DNA from: Monosiga brevicollis MX1
Taxonomy: Eukaryota > Opisthokonta > Choanoflagellata > Craspedida > Salpingoecidae
Direction: 5' to 3'
Length of the DNA: 64,000 nt
Assembly (NCBI RefSeq): GCF_000002865.3
Contig: NW_001865044.1
Coordinates: forward strand, 429,244-493,243
Shown in pieces: positions 37,441 through 50,816 of this stretch. How positions within the stretch are numbered: position 1 is the stretch's first letter; each line of letters starts with the position of its first letter. The notes beneath the pieces were generated by a model. It saw nothing but the letters and a program-made list of their open reading frames with translations. It was not told the DNA's origin and made no database searches. A program made the position numbers and the translations under genes.

Positions 37441-40400
37441 GGTGCTGTGGTGCTGTTGTTGTGACTCGAGGAAAGAGAAGAGTAGCAAGAGTGTTCAATG
37501 GGAATGGACGCGAAAGCTGGCAAAGACAAGGCAGTAGGGAGTCGCGGGGGGAGGTGTGTGCTTGATGCTGGCTGGAAGCTCAAGTGAGAAAATGACGAGC
37601 ATCGAGCTTCGAGTTTGACAAATACTCGTTGGTGGATGTCGTGGTGGTGGTTGTGACGTTGGTTCACAGTCGAGTCGAGTCAGGAAGGGGTTGTGTGGAT
37701 GAAAGCAAACGCTTGGGACGAGGTGACGAGGGTAACAAGAAGGGTTTGCGTCAGTGTTGGGACTTCGCCCCCCCTCCCCCCTCCTTGCCCCTCCTTTCCC
37801 CTCCGTCCCCATCCACATATCTTTGGTGTGACAGCTTGGGTTGGTTTGGATGGGGGTTGGGGGAACACAGGGGGGGGGGAGACGTCAGAAAGAGCAAGAG
37901 AGGACGAAAGGGATTTAAAGGAATTGTTGGTAGTGTTCTGTTGTTGGCTGTGGAGAATTCTTAAAAGCACTCCCGTCCATCCGTCTTGTCTTTTATGAAT
38001 TTCTCTTTGTGGTGCTTTTGTGGTTGGGGATAAGGTGTTTGGTGATTGGGTGTGTTCCAGGTTAAAGCTGTGACTGTGTTGGGTGGGGGAGACAAAAGTG
38101 ATGTGGGTCGTTCATGGGTCGATTCGGATTGGCTGTAGCTGGCCTTTGCCTTGAAAGAAAGAAAGAAAAGAAAGAAAAGAAAGAAGAGAGAAAGAAGAGA
38201 GGGAAGAGAGAGGGAAGAGAAAGAAAAGAAAAGATCAAAAGGCTTGTAACACATGGCAGGTGGCTTGGGCTTGGGGACTGTTACCTGAGAAGCGGTAAGG
38301 GTTGGGAACATGTTCTTCGATTGCCGCTCAAGGGACAATCAACATGACCGCCAAGTCCTGTCTGTCTTGGGCAGTTGGAGTGCTCGAGGCGATACATTGA
38401 ACTACACAAGACAAAGACCTGACCAATAAGGATTAGGAAGGGTGGTTTTGTTGGGTTGAGATGTCAAAGGCTCTCCCCCACTTTTCGCCCGAATCTGACG
38501 TAGAGACAAGTGAGAACAACGCTAGTCCTGACAGGTTATGCCGAAAAATTCTGCATTTTTGCATCAGGACAGGGGGGAGGAAGGGTTAGGGTTTTCTGAC
38601 ACACTTGCATACACACACACACACACACGAAACGTCGCGACGTCACCCGTTCCCACGTGTGGCACGCAGAATGAAGGAAGGGTTCACTCGCATTGAGCTT
38701 ACGCAGTTCGATTAGTCCTGACGCAGACGTATACCAAACACCTCCACTAGATTCCACAATCGCCACCCCCTTCGCCACGACATGCGGGCGGGTGTGCGAG
38801 CCGAACACCCAACAACGTTGGGTTGTGGCATGCGTCTGCCATAGTGCATGAGATACTCATCATGGCGGCGCGCGCACCCATGTACCTTCCCCTCTGAACA
38901 CGACTGACATCTGCTGCCTCTGCGTGGCCTCCGCGTGTGGCAAAAAACCTTCAAACAAGCTCGCTTTCCAAGCCCGCAACTTCGTGTTGATTAACGTGTA
39001 AACTTGTCATCGCAATCACAACACACGCTGGCAGTGTCAAGTGTAAAAGCCATCGGGTGGGTGGATCGGAATGTTACATCAACAGCTGCACAGCATGTCC
39101 CTGGCCAAACCGCCAGTGCTTAGCGTACTACCTTGATTTTGCACGAGGAATCGCACGTGGAACCGTCGTTTTCAACTGTGTACCACATACTGCCGAGCCA
39201 TACCATGGGCCAGGACAGAACAAGACCCAACCAACTTGGGTGCACGTTCCGCCCTCTGCTTCTTCTGCTGTGAAAATGGCGAACAGCACAGTCAACTATT
39301 CGCAACAGGAAGAATCAGGTTGGATAGTTTTGCCGAATCGATCCTAGCACCAGTCATTTTGATGACAAAGAATGTGTCATCCGACTGAATCAGTGAGTGA
39401 AGCCCGGTCGTGCGCTCGCGCAAGAACAGCATCACTTTGGCTCTTTTCAGGCTGATTCCGTCCCATGCGTGCAGAGAAAAGGGGGGCGGAGGCGGAGGGG
39501 AGGAGCTGATTATTGCATGGACCAAGGTCCAAGAAGGGACGTGCCGCTTTCGCTACAGGCCAAACCTAAACAGCGTTGCGCACAGGAGCTGGCCACCCTG
39601 GCGGGGTGCCCGTGATGATCGCTCGTCACTCCCATTTGGCTCAGTGTGCCCAAAGCCTGGGTGGATCTTTGGAAAGGGAAATCAGCCAGCCAAAGAAGGT
39701 AGGTCCGAAAGGCAGAACAGGCAGGTCGTGCGAGCTGGGGACTTGGCTGAGCTGGTGTTCAATTCGCGACAGCGGTACCGCATCTTGCGCTGGCCCTTCG
39801 ATTGCATAGAAAGGGCAAAGCAGCGTGCTGTCCCTGTTTCCGTTGGTAATGCGCGAGCAAAGGAGGCCTTGCGCCAACGCGGGTTTCGAGTGAAACAGGA
39901 AGACCCCGGCTGCGACAACATCACGAAACAAAACCCTTTCAGCCTTTGATAGGGTCCCTTTTTGTCGTTGGCTCTTTTCGAGCAGCATGGTTTATAAATT
40001 CCGCGAGGTGTCAAGCCGGCGTGGGGTACTGGAATCTACAATTTTTCATACCCTGTCTCCGAAACGTGAAGCATAGACATGACAGGCATCTCGCAGGTTT
40101 CACACTCGCAAGGCTCAGCCCTGCCGAGGCTGTCCTGCATTGAGCCAACATCAAGCCTTGGCCTAGGGGTTGGTGCCCTTGAATTGGGTTGCCCCAAGAG
40201 CATTCGTCGTCGCACTGACCCGGGTCATCACGTCCTCCATCTTGTTCTGAAGAAGAACTCTGCCCCGAGCCGGCCAACAGTATGTCTGCACACTTTGCTT
40301 GGGGTCGACGGCGAAATGGGTGGCACCGGGTAATGCCTCAGCGTGGTCGAGGCTCAGACACTCAACCCCAAGCAACACGCGAATAGCTCTCAAGTGCCAG

Positions 40401-40720
40401 AGCGCCAGCGGCCACAAAGAGCCCTACAGACTCTGGCAGCATGACAAGTCGTCCATTGCTCAAGACTGGTCTTCTTTCAGTGTCTTCGCTGCGCTTTCGT
40501 CCCATGCCACAATGGAGCGGGACGTGTGAAAGCCAAGGCAGAGTGCCCTCTCCCCAACCCGCTTGCCGTGCAAGGCTTCTGGTCCGCAGTTGGGGCAAGC
40601 CGCGATTTGTCAGACACAAAAAGTCAGATAGAAAAGATGATGTCAGAAATAATCTCATTACCAAATGTATCAAAGTGTTTCTCTGACTCTCTATCTCTCG
40701 ACGTCGCCAGCAGCAGCAGG
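37441..40720. other. Gene-poor region between the kinase and SPCS2
   Basis: No gene could be supported. The first 200 bp should be the kinase promoter. Purine-rich AAAGAAAAGA repeats lie at about 38155-38235 and a CA run at about 38610-38628. Open frames at 39410-39949 (+) and, in pieces, at 40163-40420 (-) have reasonable composition but no known motif. They may be chance frames or pieces of an unknown gene. Confidence 0.4.
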
Positions 40721-42005
40721 ATGGGATCCAAACGGACCAGTCGGAAGGCAGCTCCCGTGCCTGCAAAGGGGGGTGAGGTGAGTGCCGGTTGGTGGTGCTG
40801 TTGCTGGTCTGCTGTTGTGCTACAAGGAGAACTGGCAGGCGTGCAGCCTCGCGTCTCACTGTGTGATGCATTCTTCTGACGCAGCCGGCGCAGGCCGATG
40901 AGGCGGACGCAGCGCCAGAGGTTGAGGCGGAGAGCCCGATCATCATCTCCAAGTGGGACGGTCAGACAGTGCGCAACAGCCTCGAGGAAGCCTTTTGCAA
41001 GGTCAGTTTAGATCCATGCCTGGCTGCCTGCTCCCTCAGGTTGGATGCAGTGCATTATCGCATGCTTTACACTGACGGGCGAGATCGGACGGTAGGCCAC
41101 GGGTGATGCCGTGCCTGAAGAATTTGAGCAAGCCACGGCCGAGGAAGATTTCAAGCTGATCATGGCCGCCATTGGTTGTGCTTTTGCGGGCGTAAGGATT
41201 TGTCAGCAACGCCGCCTGCACCGGCATGTGACGGGACATGTCGACTCATGCTCTCCCGAATGTCATGTCATTGCAGTATGCTTGCATCTACGGCCTCTTC
41301 GTGCCCCACCCAGCCAGCTCGCAAGTCGTTGGCATTTGCGCGGCTGCCTACTTTGTCTTCATGACCATTCTCAACGTTCATGCCATGTTCTTTGATCAGC
41401 ATGCCGCCGTCCTTATGCGTTCTCAAAAGGTTCGGATGTCCCTCGAGTACCCACGCCCTGCACTGCATGGGCGGCCCCTGCCCGGCGCAGACTCCCACGC
41501 GTCGCTCTTATCGAGCTTCAATTGTGCCCAATCTCACTGTGCCACATCACCCACACCCGTGGTTATGATCATCCAACCGCACTATAGACCGGGCAACGCC
41601 TCTCCACATTTGTCCACATGAACAAGTACTCGCCGGAATTGACAGTGGAAATGATTCTGGCTAGTTCAGCCGGCACCTCCAGCTCACAAACCTTTGATGG
41701 GTTCGTTTGTCCACCTTCCTGCGATTCTCCAGCCAGCCTGATGCTCGTCCTTTCTCATCGAGAGGGGGTCATGAGCCTGTTATTCACGCACCTGCTGTGG
41801 CTCGCCTTAGCCATGTCGGCCAGTTTTTTTACGAAGACGGCGAAATGTGCCGAGAGGCCGTGGTTCAGGTTACGGAGGTGCGTGGGCTCTGTCTGGTATC
41901 ACCGCGTCTCCATCCTGCCGGGTCAGCATGCGCTCACAGGTTTTGACCACACTCTTGGTTGGAATGTCAGGATTTGTTGAGTCAATTACTGGCCTTAAAG
42001 AATGA
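40721..42005 (+). CDS. SPCS2: Signal peptidase complex subunit 2
   Basis: Seven exons join in phase: 40721-40777, 40885-41001, then exons starting GDAVPEEFEQAT, YACIYGLFVPHP, TGQRLSTFVHMNKYSPEL, HVGQFFYEDGE, and a last exon ending VESITGLKE with TGA at 42003-42005. The N terminus is charged, and the signature IISKWDGQTVRNSLEEAF is diagnostic. Two membrane spans follow: LIMAAIGCAFAG...YACIYGLFVPHP and VVGICAAAYFVFMTILNVH. The cytosolic C-terminal region matches the family's SIAKFFDHSG block (HVGQFFYEDG). SPCS2 is a non-catalytic ER membrane subunit of signal peptidase that contacts the Sec61 translocon. The final exon adds a hydrophobic end. Confidence 0.9.
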
Positions 42006-42285
42006 ATGAGAGCTTGATCTGATCCGAATGCGAGCACGAGAGAAGCAGAGGCATCCAGTAGCCCCGCTCCCACACACCCACACGATAACAAAACAAAAAT
42101 AATCAATCAATGGACGTTGAAAACAATTCAGATGTACATTTTATTCCGACAGGCCAAAGCGAGCAAACAGAGATGAGACCTCGCATGCACAGCCAGAAAG
42201 GCCCGGGCAGCTACCAAACGAGGTCGGCAATGACGTCAATCACCGTCGCTCGAGAATCGTACACGGCGGCTGGTCGGAAACATAT

Positions 42286-44799
42286 CTAATGTGCAGGCTT
42301 GGCCCGCTTTTGAGGAGGGGCCCCGTTGTCGGAAGGCTGGTGAGCGTGCTGGGCTGGCGGTCTCGGCGGGGCCGCTTGTGGTCGGTGGGTCGGCGCTCCA
42401 GGTGCGGCAGGGCGGTGCCCATGCTGGCCTCCCGTAGGTTTACCGGTATGCGTGTGGGCCGGAGCACCACCACCAGCTGGTTGCGTGGAGGAACGGGCGG
42501 TGCTCGTCTTGGCGTCACGTGGTGGTCCTTCCAACCCAAAGCCAGCCTGCTCGTACGTTTGCCGCTTGGTCTTGGGCATACGCAGGTCGCGTCGTGGCAC
42601 CGCGCGTGTCAGGTATTCATGTGTGTCTTGGCCAAAGCGAGACCTACGTACACGTGGCGATGCCAAGTAAGGCGAACCAAGAAGAAGCCGCCGCAAGCCT
42701 AAGGAAATTAGGACGCAGATCATTGCCGGCCACATACGTGTTTGGTGTCGCATAGCGCTCGCCTTGCGTGTACCAGCAAGGATGAATGGCGGCCTTTTTG
42801 GCTGTCAAACGCTTTGTCGGATCCCAGACTAAGACTTCGGTAAGAAAGTCCACAATCTCTGGGCACTTGACACGACTGAACCTATACGGAGGCGAGTCCA
42901 CGCAGCTCAGATAAGACGGGGTGTCCAAAACGAACACTGCCGGAGTGAGTGCTTTGGTAAACGCCTAGGGCCCGTGAGCTGTGTGGGTACGAATTAAACG
43001 AACATTTGAGTCAATCGGCCGCGCAGGTCCGAGTTGAATTGACGTCGAGGCATGATAAAAGCCACCTTGCGAAGCGTCATGGCCTCTTCCCACTTGGTGG
43101 GCGAGCCAAGGAGCTGCAGGAGGAGGGGTGTAAGAGTTGTTGAAGCGTCAACCGGTGTCCTTTTCCTATGGCCATCGGGCTGGGCGAGGGCTCAAGGCAG
43201 CACACCTTGCAAATTTCCAAAAACTGGTCCAAGTCATGATCTGCATCATCACCATCTCGAACGCCGCCTTGCAATATAGGCGAGCCTGTGATGAGCTCTG
43301 CCACAATGCAACCGGCGCTCCACATGTCAATCGCGGGATCATATTGCCGCTGACCCAGCAACAGCTCAGGGGCTCGGTACCATCGCTGACGAAAGAATGG
43401 ACGCGCACGGCAATGTCGATGAGGAGATATGCAAGGCAAGCAGGAAAAAAAAAGAAAAAAAAAAGAAACAGTCTGAGTGAACAAAGGCGCTGCCATGGTC
43501 CTGACCGTGCACACGACGCCAGTGTAGCTCGCCGCAGCCTTGCCTTCCTTCATGTACCGCGCTAGGCCTGTGACAAAGCGGATGTGTGAGAGTGTGGCGA
43601 GGGCCCAAACACAACCATGTGCGACTGTGTGTGCACCTACCAAAATCGGCAATTTTGAGCACTCCCTCGCGGTTGAGCAAGAGGTTAGCCACTTTCAAGT
43701 CGCGATGCATCACTCGGTTTAAAGCTAGGTAGTTTAGGCCTGAGGGCCACGAGGTTTGCCGGACCGCGACGCGTTTTGTCATGCCAAAGGTGCAGACGAG
43801 AAAGGGCTTCGAGCAAAAAACAGGCACAACGGCTCACATCACGGCGCACAGATACTCACCTTTGAACAGGTCGAGGCACATGCCTTTGACTTCAGGAACG
43901 GTAAACTCGACGCCCTTGTTCAAAAGACCGGCCAAATCGTAGTCCATAAAATCAAACACCAGGTAAATGTCACCCAGCTGGCGATTATGATCAGTCGCTG
44001 CGCGCGCGCATGGTCGGGAGGAAAAGAAGTGAGGAGGGACAAGCTGGATGGGCGTGCGCGAGAAGGATGCAGAGGGAAAGAGGGAAGGAAGGAGAGAGAG
44101 AGTGTGGAGGCGGGTCAACCATCAAGGGCGATACAGGTGCCAATCGTCAGTGATGACGAAAGTGAAGACATTTGCACACGGCCACACCTTGGCTGTGAAC
44201 GACTTCGTGCAATTTCAGCACGTTGGGATGGTCGAGTCGGCTCATGAGTGAGATCTCACGCAGGGCCGTCAATGGAAACTACAATGAAAAGGGAGAGAGA
44301 CAGAAAAGAAGAAAGAGGAACAGCAAATCAGGCATCAGACGGCTCATTCACGCGCCGCCTGGTCGCCGCGCGAGTGCACCACCCGCTGCTCGTGGTCGGT
44401 GCCGAGCTCAAGGTAAGAACGGCATGGAACAAACGATTACAGCGACCGAGCGGTGGCATAATTCTTACCCCTTCCGTTTCGCCCTTCATAATGACCTTTT
44501 TCAGGGCGTAGATGACACCAGTCTCCTTGTGTTTGGCCTTGAAGACGGCACTACACGTTTGGCCCAGAAGCGCGCGTGAACGACACAGTTTGCGCCGAAA
44601 CACCAAACTCGGACAGGAGCGGCGACATGACCACGGGGAGTGACACCTCCTGGGCCAAGTCCAACAATACGCACCCAAATTGACCCTTGCCCACTTGTCT
44701 GAGCTTGTCGTATTTTTCCGATTGCAGGGGACACCGCACAAATGGCCGGTGGGCCAAGGCATGCAGCCGAGACCGAGGCGCGGGCCCACCACTCGCCAT
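42286..44799 (-). CDS. CDK9: CDK9-like cyclin-dependent kinase
   Basis: A multi-exon gene with start ATG at 44799 ([12 protein letters not shown]). The kinase begins [13 protein letters not shown]. It continues with [19 protein letters not shown], the hinge [19 protein letters not shown], catalytic [47 protein letters not shown], and [15 protein letters not shown]. [11 protein letters not shown] and the [11 protein letters not shown] block are typical of the CDK9/CDK12 transcriptional kinases. The low-complexity tail (His, Pro, Thr and Gly; ends [10 protein letters not shown]) suits a C-terminal-domain kinase of RNA polymerase II. The PITALRE-equivalent helix region (exon near 44240-44280) was not read out fully. 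CDK12 or Bur1/Ctk1-like identity is the alternative. Confidence 0.85.
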
Positions 44800-45190
<391 letters not shown>

Positions 45191-45268
45191 NNNNNNNNNN
45201 NNNNNNNNNNNNNNNNNNNNNNNNNNNNNNNNNNNNNNNNNNNNNNNNNNNNNNNNNNNNNNNNNNNN
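45191..45268. other. Assembly gap of 78 N
   Basis: The run of N begins inside a TG microsatellite, so the true repeat length and the sequence to its right are unknown. The gap may hide the 5' exon of the CC2D1-like gene. Confidence 1.
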
Positions 45269-45511
45269 CTTTTCGAGCCTTGCCACGGCTCGTGGTCAGC
45301 ACTCCTCGAGTGCAGGTCGATCGCCGTGTTGCGTGCTCTTCTCAGTCGGTCGTGCTGGCCTGGTTTACGTCTCCCTGCTAGGCGCCACATATCACTGCTG
45401 CCATGTTACAATCACGACTCGGTGCCTATCAGGTCCGCCTGCCGCTTCTCTGAATTGCATTGACAGCTATACTTGTTCTAACCTGGCATTCACTGCGTCT
45501 TTCACGAGCCT

Positions 45512-48500
45512 GGCGCCAAGTTCTCACGATGGCGCAATATCCGTTTTTCTGCAAAGACGGCAACTCGCGAGATTCTCAACGCCATCAAAGCGCAGCCCGA
45601 AAAAAAGGAACAGCTCTTTCCCATGGCCAAGGACATGCGCGCAGCAGCCAAGGTACTTAAACAAAGGATCAGAATTCTGTTATCCTGTGGTCCCTCTCAC
45701 TCCCATCCTTCCGACATTGATGCAGCAAATTGAGGCATTACTCGCCAGTCCAGATCCCATAGCTCCCAGCGCTGTGCCTGGTCCACCTCCGGTATGGCAA
45801 AAGGACACCGCCCCACCGGCTCGTCAAACAGAGCAGGTGCAGCGGTCAGCGCCCCCCGCAGACCTCATCTCCTTTGAGGACACTGCCGCTCAACCCGTTA
45901 CTTCTGCTGCGTCGGCCAAGGCGCACGCCACTGCCCAGCCGGAGCCACATCAGAATGCCTTGCTTGATGGTGCGTGCAAACTCAGCTAACATCCCAACAT
46001 GGCCGTTCTGCGCACCTGCCTAACCATGTCTCTTCCGTTCCGGCATGGGCTATAGATACGGCTGCGCTTTTGTCCAAGAACGCAGCCCTGCTGGCAGCCT
46101 TTGATGACGACGTTGACGACGACGAGTACAATGAAGACTCTGATGAACAAGCGTCGCAGGACGATGGACATCATGGCAATCCTGCCGGGGGCAATGAGGA
46201 CGTGGACGATGATGATGATGACATTGATCTAGGGGAGCTCGAGGGTCTTGACTCCGAAGACGACGAGGAGCTGATTGATACCGGTCGTGACGCTGCACCG
46301 CAAGGAGGCACAAGCTCTCAATTTGCTGCGGCCCTCGATGATGCTGCAGCATCGGGTCGCGCTGCCATGCATCAGAGTCAAACCACTTCATCCTCTCGGT
46401 CTCTACAGTCTGCCAGCTCATCGGATTCGGTGAGGCGTGGCGCCGCGCGCAGGGATTACCGCTCTGCACGACTCCCACTTGTCATTCCTCCTCACATCAC
46501 ACTCGCCCGGATAAATTGATTAGGAACGAGCATCACCAATGGCCAAGAAAACTGCGTCTGGCGGCAGGCTACAGCCGCGCTCGTCTGTTCCGGTGGCACG
46601 AGCCGAACCAGCGACCTCTCTTCCGCAGTCACACGCCCACATTTTGGCAGAGGTCAATGCGCGTCGCGCCGCCTGGGAAGAGGCGGCGCGCGCCTTCTTG
46701 CTCATCAACCAAGAAAAATCGGCCAAAGAATGCTTGCAGGTATGTTGACAGCCAAAGGTCTCGGTTGGCGCACCATCTTAGCTCCTAAACACGACTGATT
46801 TTAAATTTAATTTTTTTTTTTTAATTTTTGATTTTTTTTGGGGGGGGGTATGGGGTCGGGGTGTCTCCGCTACTATAGATGACCATGCAGTTGGAGCGCG
46901 TCATTGCGACGCTCGAGGCCGGTCAGCTCACGCCCGCCATGGGTGCGCTCATGGCCAAGCCCATCCCAGCCGTTAAAGGTGTGTGCTTTGCTCGAGCTTG
47001 TCCTGGTCCGACATGGCTCTTGATGGACAGTACGCCGTCATTTCGACCCTCATCCATCTACTGTAGCCGCTCAATCAAATCCACACGAAGAGGTCTTTCA
47101 GCGTCTGTTTTCTGCCTTTGATAATCAGGTACTGCGACGCTAAGCATCAGTTCTGTTCAAGCTCTTTTGTGCCTTGCTGACCGACGTGGGGTGGCGGACA
47201 TGTCGATGATGGTCTTTCTGAATTCTCACGGCGATAGATTCAAGAGGCTTCAGATCTGGCCACGCTGTATCACAACGTGGGCGAGCTACCCAGTGAGCAG
47301 AAGCTCGAGATTTTCATACAGCGTATGAAGTGAGTCATCGGGCCGTTATCTAAATATGGTTTTCTGGTGCTGACTTGGCGCCGCGTGCGTTGTTTGTGCT
47401 AACTATCGCTGGGGTCGGAACGGACAGGCAGGAGCGCGACCTCTTGGCCAAGGCGCATCAGCAAGGCCAGGCTCCACCGCCCACCCTGCAGAAAGAGTTT
47501 ACTTTTCATGTTCCCGAGTAAGCGCTTCTCGCCCCGTGTCAAGACCAATGGCCCTGTTGGCCCCCTTGCGTTGTGTCTCAGCAGTAGAGGCTAGAGCATC
47601 TGCAGCCCTCATCCACCAATCGGCGAGGGTGCTATAGGACAAATTTCGACGTACAGCCAGATCACATGCACCTTCACATCAAGCGCCTGATTGGATTGGT
47701 GCCACCACGAGGTACAGCACGCAGCACGCAGCGGGATTTGGTCGTGATGAACGAGTTCATTGCTCATGCTGCTGCCACCCTGGCTGCCTAGGCGTGGCTG
47801 AAAAGGACTTGGTTGTTTACGTCAAAGCCGCAATGGACTTTCCAGAGAGTGGCCAGCCTCAGGTAGCGTGATCTTGTCATGGGCTTGGCCATCTGTCACG
47901 GCCTCATGGATGACATTTCATTCTCTTTAGGTCGTTTATACGAGCAAGGCCTCGGGCTCCGTCTCGCCAGAATTCTCCGAGTCCAAACCTCTAAAGGTCC
48001 GGGAGTCTTTGTGTGTGCCTTGGCGTTGGGTGGTCATTATACTCGCCTATTGCCATTGTTCCTCAAGACGTTTGCTTGGGATCTGCATAGTTGGATATTG
48101 TTCCTGGCAAACAGCTCTTTCGCTACCTCAAACGTGGCGCCTTGGTGGTGGAGGCCTATCATAGCAAAGGGCTTTTGTCCATCTTTTCCAAAGGTGAGTC
48201 AAGCAATTGAGCGTATCAGGGGGCGCAAGTAACAAAAGGATTGAGCCAAGGCTGGGGACCCGCACAGTGCTGTGAATCTTTGTAGCATCTTTGCAAGTGC
48301 AGTCCAACTTTCATGGCCTGTGCTTGGTGGTGGTGGTGGTGGTGGTGGTGGTGATGCAGATTCCGAGTTGGCGCGATGCAAAATCCCACTTCAGGACTTG
48401 CAGCAAAAGGCCACGTTGCACACTTGTGTGGAAATGAAAACAGCAGCCCGCGGCCATAGCTGCCGGGTTGAGGTGGGTCCACGATGGCGTCTTGGATGTG

Positions 48501-50500
48501 ACTCTTCTTCGAGGCGATGGATGGGCTGTCTCTTGCAGACAAGTCGTTGCTTTCCATGTTGCGCCTACTGATGTGCTTGTGATGGTGGGGCTTCCAGGTT
48601 GAGATTCGGCTGCGCATGCCCGCGGCAGGAGCCACCAAGACGAGTCGGGTTTTTTCATGGGTGCGGTTTGATACGGTCAGTTTCAATGAGTTCTTGGCGT
48701 GGCAGTTTGAGCTCTAGATCGTGGGATACAGGCGTTTGCCTCAGCAGAGAGCGCTCCCGGCTGGCTAGTACCCTTCTGCCAATGCCTCAACAACGGTTCT
48801 CTCATTTGCAGGGCAAAACAGCGTCTGCCGTTGATCAGAGGCTGACACAGATTGAGGAGCATAACAAACAAACAGCGCAACGTCAGGTCAGGCAGAGGCG
48901 TGGCGCGGCGGGTGGGGTGGGGGAGCAAGAAAGAGACAATTTGAAGCTCAGCGACCTTTTAATGTTGTCTGGATGTTGGTCGGTGATTATCCTGCTTGAT
49001 GGCTCCGCTCATGCTGGCGCTGCCTGGACGTTGAGTACAGGCGGCCCGGGCCCACAAAGCGGTGCTGCCGGGTATCAACGAGATTTACTGTCTAAGTGTT
49101 CTTAAGCTGATAGTCGACCGCATCGGTGCGCTCCCTCGTACCCTCGGCGCATGGAATCCATCCATCAGAGAATGCTGACGAATTTGTGCATCTGCAAACT
49201 CGTCTTGGGCACGGCTGTGCATTCATGATCGTGATGGGTGGCCGAAGCGCAGGCGATTCCCTTAAACAGTTTGACCTGAAACCTGGTCACATCCCTGAGG
49301 CAGCGCGGCGGCCGCTGTTGCTCCGGTCAGTACATCGCGTATTGTAAGCGAGTTTGCCGAGTCCACATGTTCTCATTTTTTTTTTTTTCGTCCACAAATG
49401 CAGCAAGCAAGCGTCGCAGCGCTACAAGCAGCTCCATGCCACCTGTTTCCGGGACGGCACGACCCGACAGCAATACATTCAACGCATCAAAGCTGAAGCT
49501 CGCGTGTATCATGAACTCATTGCGAGCGAATCCAACGTAAGTCTTGACTCTGGCGCGCTGCAAAGACCCAGTAGCCGAGGGCCCAAGGGGTTGTGGTATT
49601 GTGCACTAGCAAGCGTTGCTTGCGTGTTCAACTGTACAGGGAATTGCGGCCTGAGGTTTAGGGTAATTGATCCCACCCCCCTCTTCTTTGACTTGAACAG
49701 GTTGCAGCCGAGGCCCAAGCACGTTTGCAAGTCTTGCAAGCCGAACTGGCCAAGCTGACTCCTGATACTGCGCCCGCAGCACCGCGATCTGTCGCTTCCC
49801 GTATGGAAGGGCCAACGCAGGGCTCTCAGGCATCGCAAGATGGTGCAGGTTTGGCTTGGGCCACTGATGGTCACCCCCCGCTGGGTGACATCCACAGCTA
49901 CAAAGTCCTCACAGACCTTTTCACTGAACTGGGTTTGTGTCACTGCACACGCGTGAGGTTGAGAAAGGTTTGCGCTAGTTGGACTTGCTCACCGTAGCCG
50001 TGACGTGCCCGTCATCTTTTTTTCGCCTCCTGCTTGTATGGGGTAGATGGCCAACTCGCGCCGTATCAGGCAGCTTTAACGAGTATGCAAGCAACCACTC
50101 TGCCGCCCGAAGTTCAGGCGCTGAGCAAGAAACGGTATGACTGGGGTGGGCCTGTGGCTCTTTGCTTTTGTGCTTTACACCCACTCGCTTTGGCTTATAT
50201 TTCATTCTTTTTCTTGTCATGTGCTTCTTCTCCTTTTTTTTTTTTTTTTTTTTTTGTTGGTTGGTTGGTTGGTTGGTTGGTTTCGCCAGCATCGCAACGT
50301 TGAAGCGCATGAAGGAGGTCGAGGCCCACATTGCTTCCGCCACCGATCCCATTACCGCGATGCGAGGGTATGCGGAACAACTCAAGCGTGACGTGCGGGA
50401 CTACATCCCACGAGCGCAAGCCCTCTTGAAGAGTGAAACCCACAAGGTAGGTGTTGTCGGCCCGCCAACCTTGATAGGCGAGATGACGCTTTTTTTTTTC

Positions 50501-50560
<60 letters not shown>

Positions 50561-50816
50561 GTGTCATCTTGCTTTTTGCCTCCCTCAGGCATCGGGGCAG
50601 CGGCTCGTGAGCTACATCAAGTTGATGAAGGCAGAGGTAAGCCGCTTGTCTTGGCACGTCTCTCTCATGCACGTGTGGCTACAGCAGTTGCCACGCGCAT
50701 CTGTCTTGTCTCTGGCCCATAGAGGATCAGGCACTCATACTTGCATTTGCTTTTTTGGGGTGTTCAAGGTGGAAGAGATTGAACAGGGTCTGCCCGAGGC
50801 AGAGGCTGCCATGTAG
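45512..50816 (+). CDS. CC2D1A: CC2D1/Lgd homologue (DM14, C2, C-terminal coiled coil)
   Basis: More than twenty short exons join in phase up to TAG at 50814-50816. The first exon seen ends at 45652; its frame has no clear ATG and is blocked upstream, so the start is uncertain. An N-terminal linker (PPADLISFEDTAA) leads to an acidic block (DDDVDDDEYNED), then one DM14-like helix pair (EVNARRAAWEEAARAFLLINQEKSAKECL). A middle helical region follows, then a C2 domain (HMHLHIKRLIGLVPPRG, TSKASGSVSPEFSES, RYLKRGALVVEAYHSKG, DSELARCKIPLQDL). CC2D1/Lgd proteins bind the ESCRT-III subunit Shrub/CHMP4 and control endosomal sorting. Animal homologues usually carry four DM14 repeats. The C-terminal coiled-coil exons (48811 on) could be a separate gene. 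Confidence 0.75.
50502..50555 (+). repeat. TG microsatellite in a CC2D1-like intron
   Basis: A TG run of about 54 bp lies in the intron between the exon ending KSETHK and the ASGQRL exon. Confidence 0.85.
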
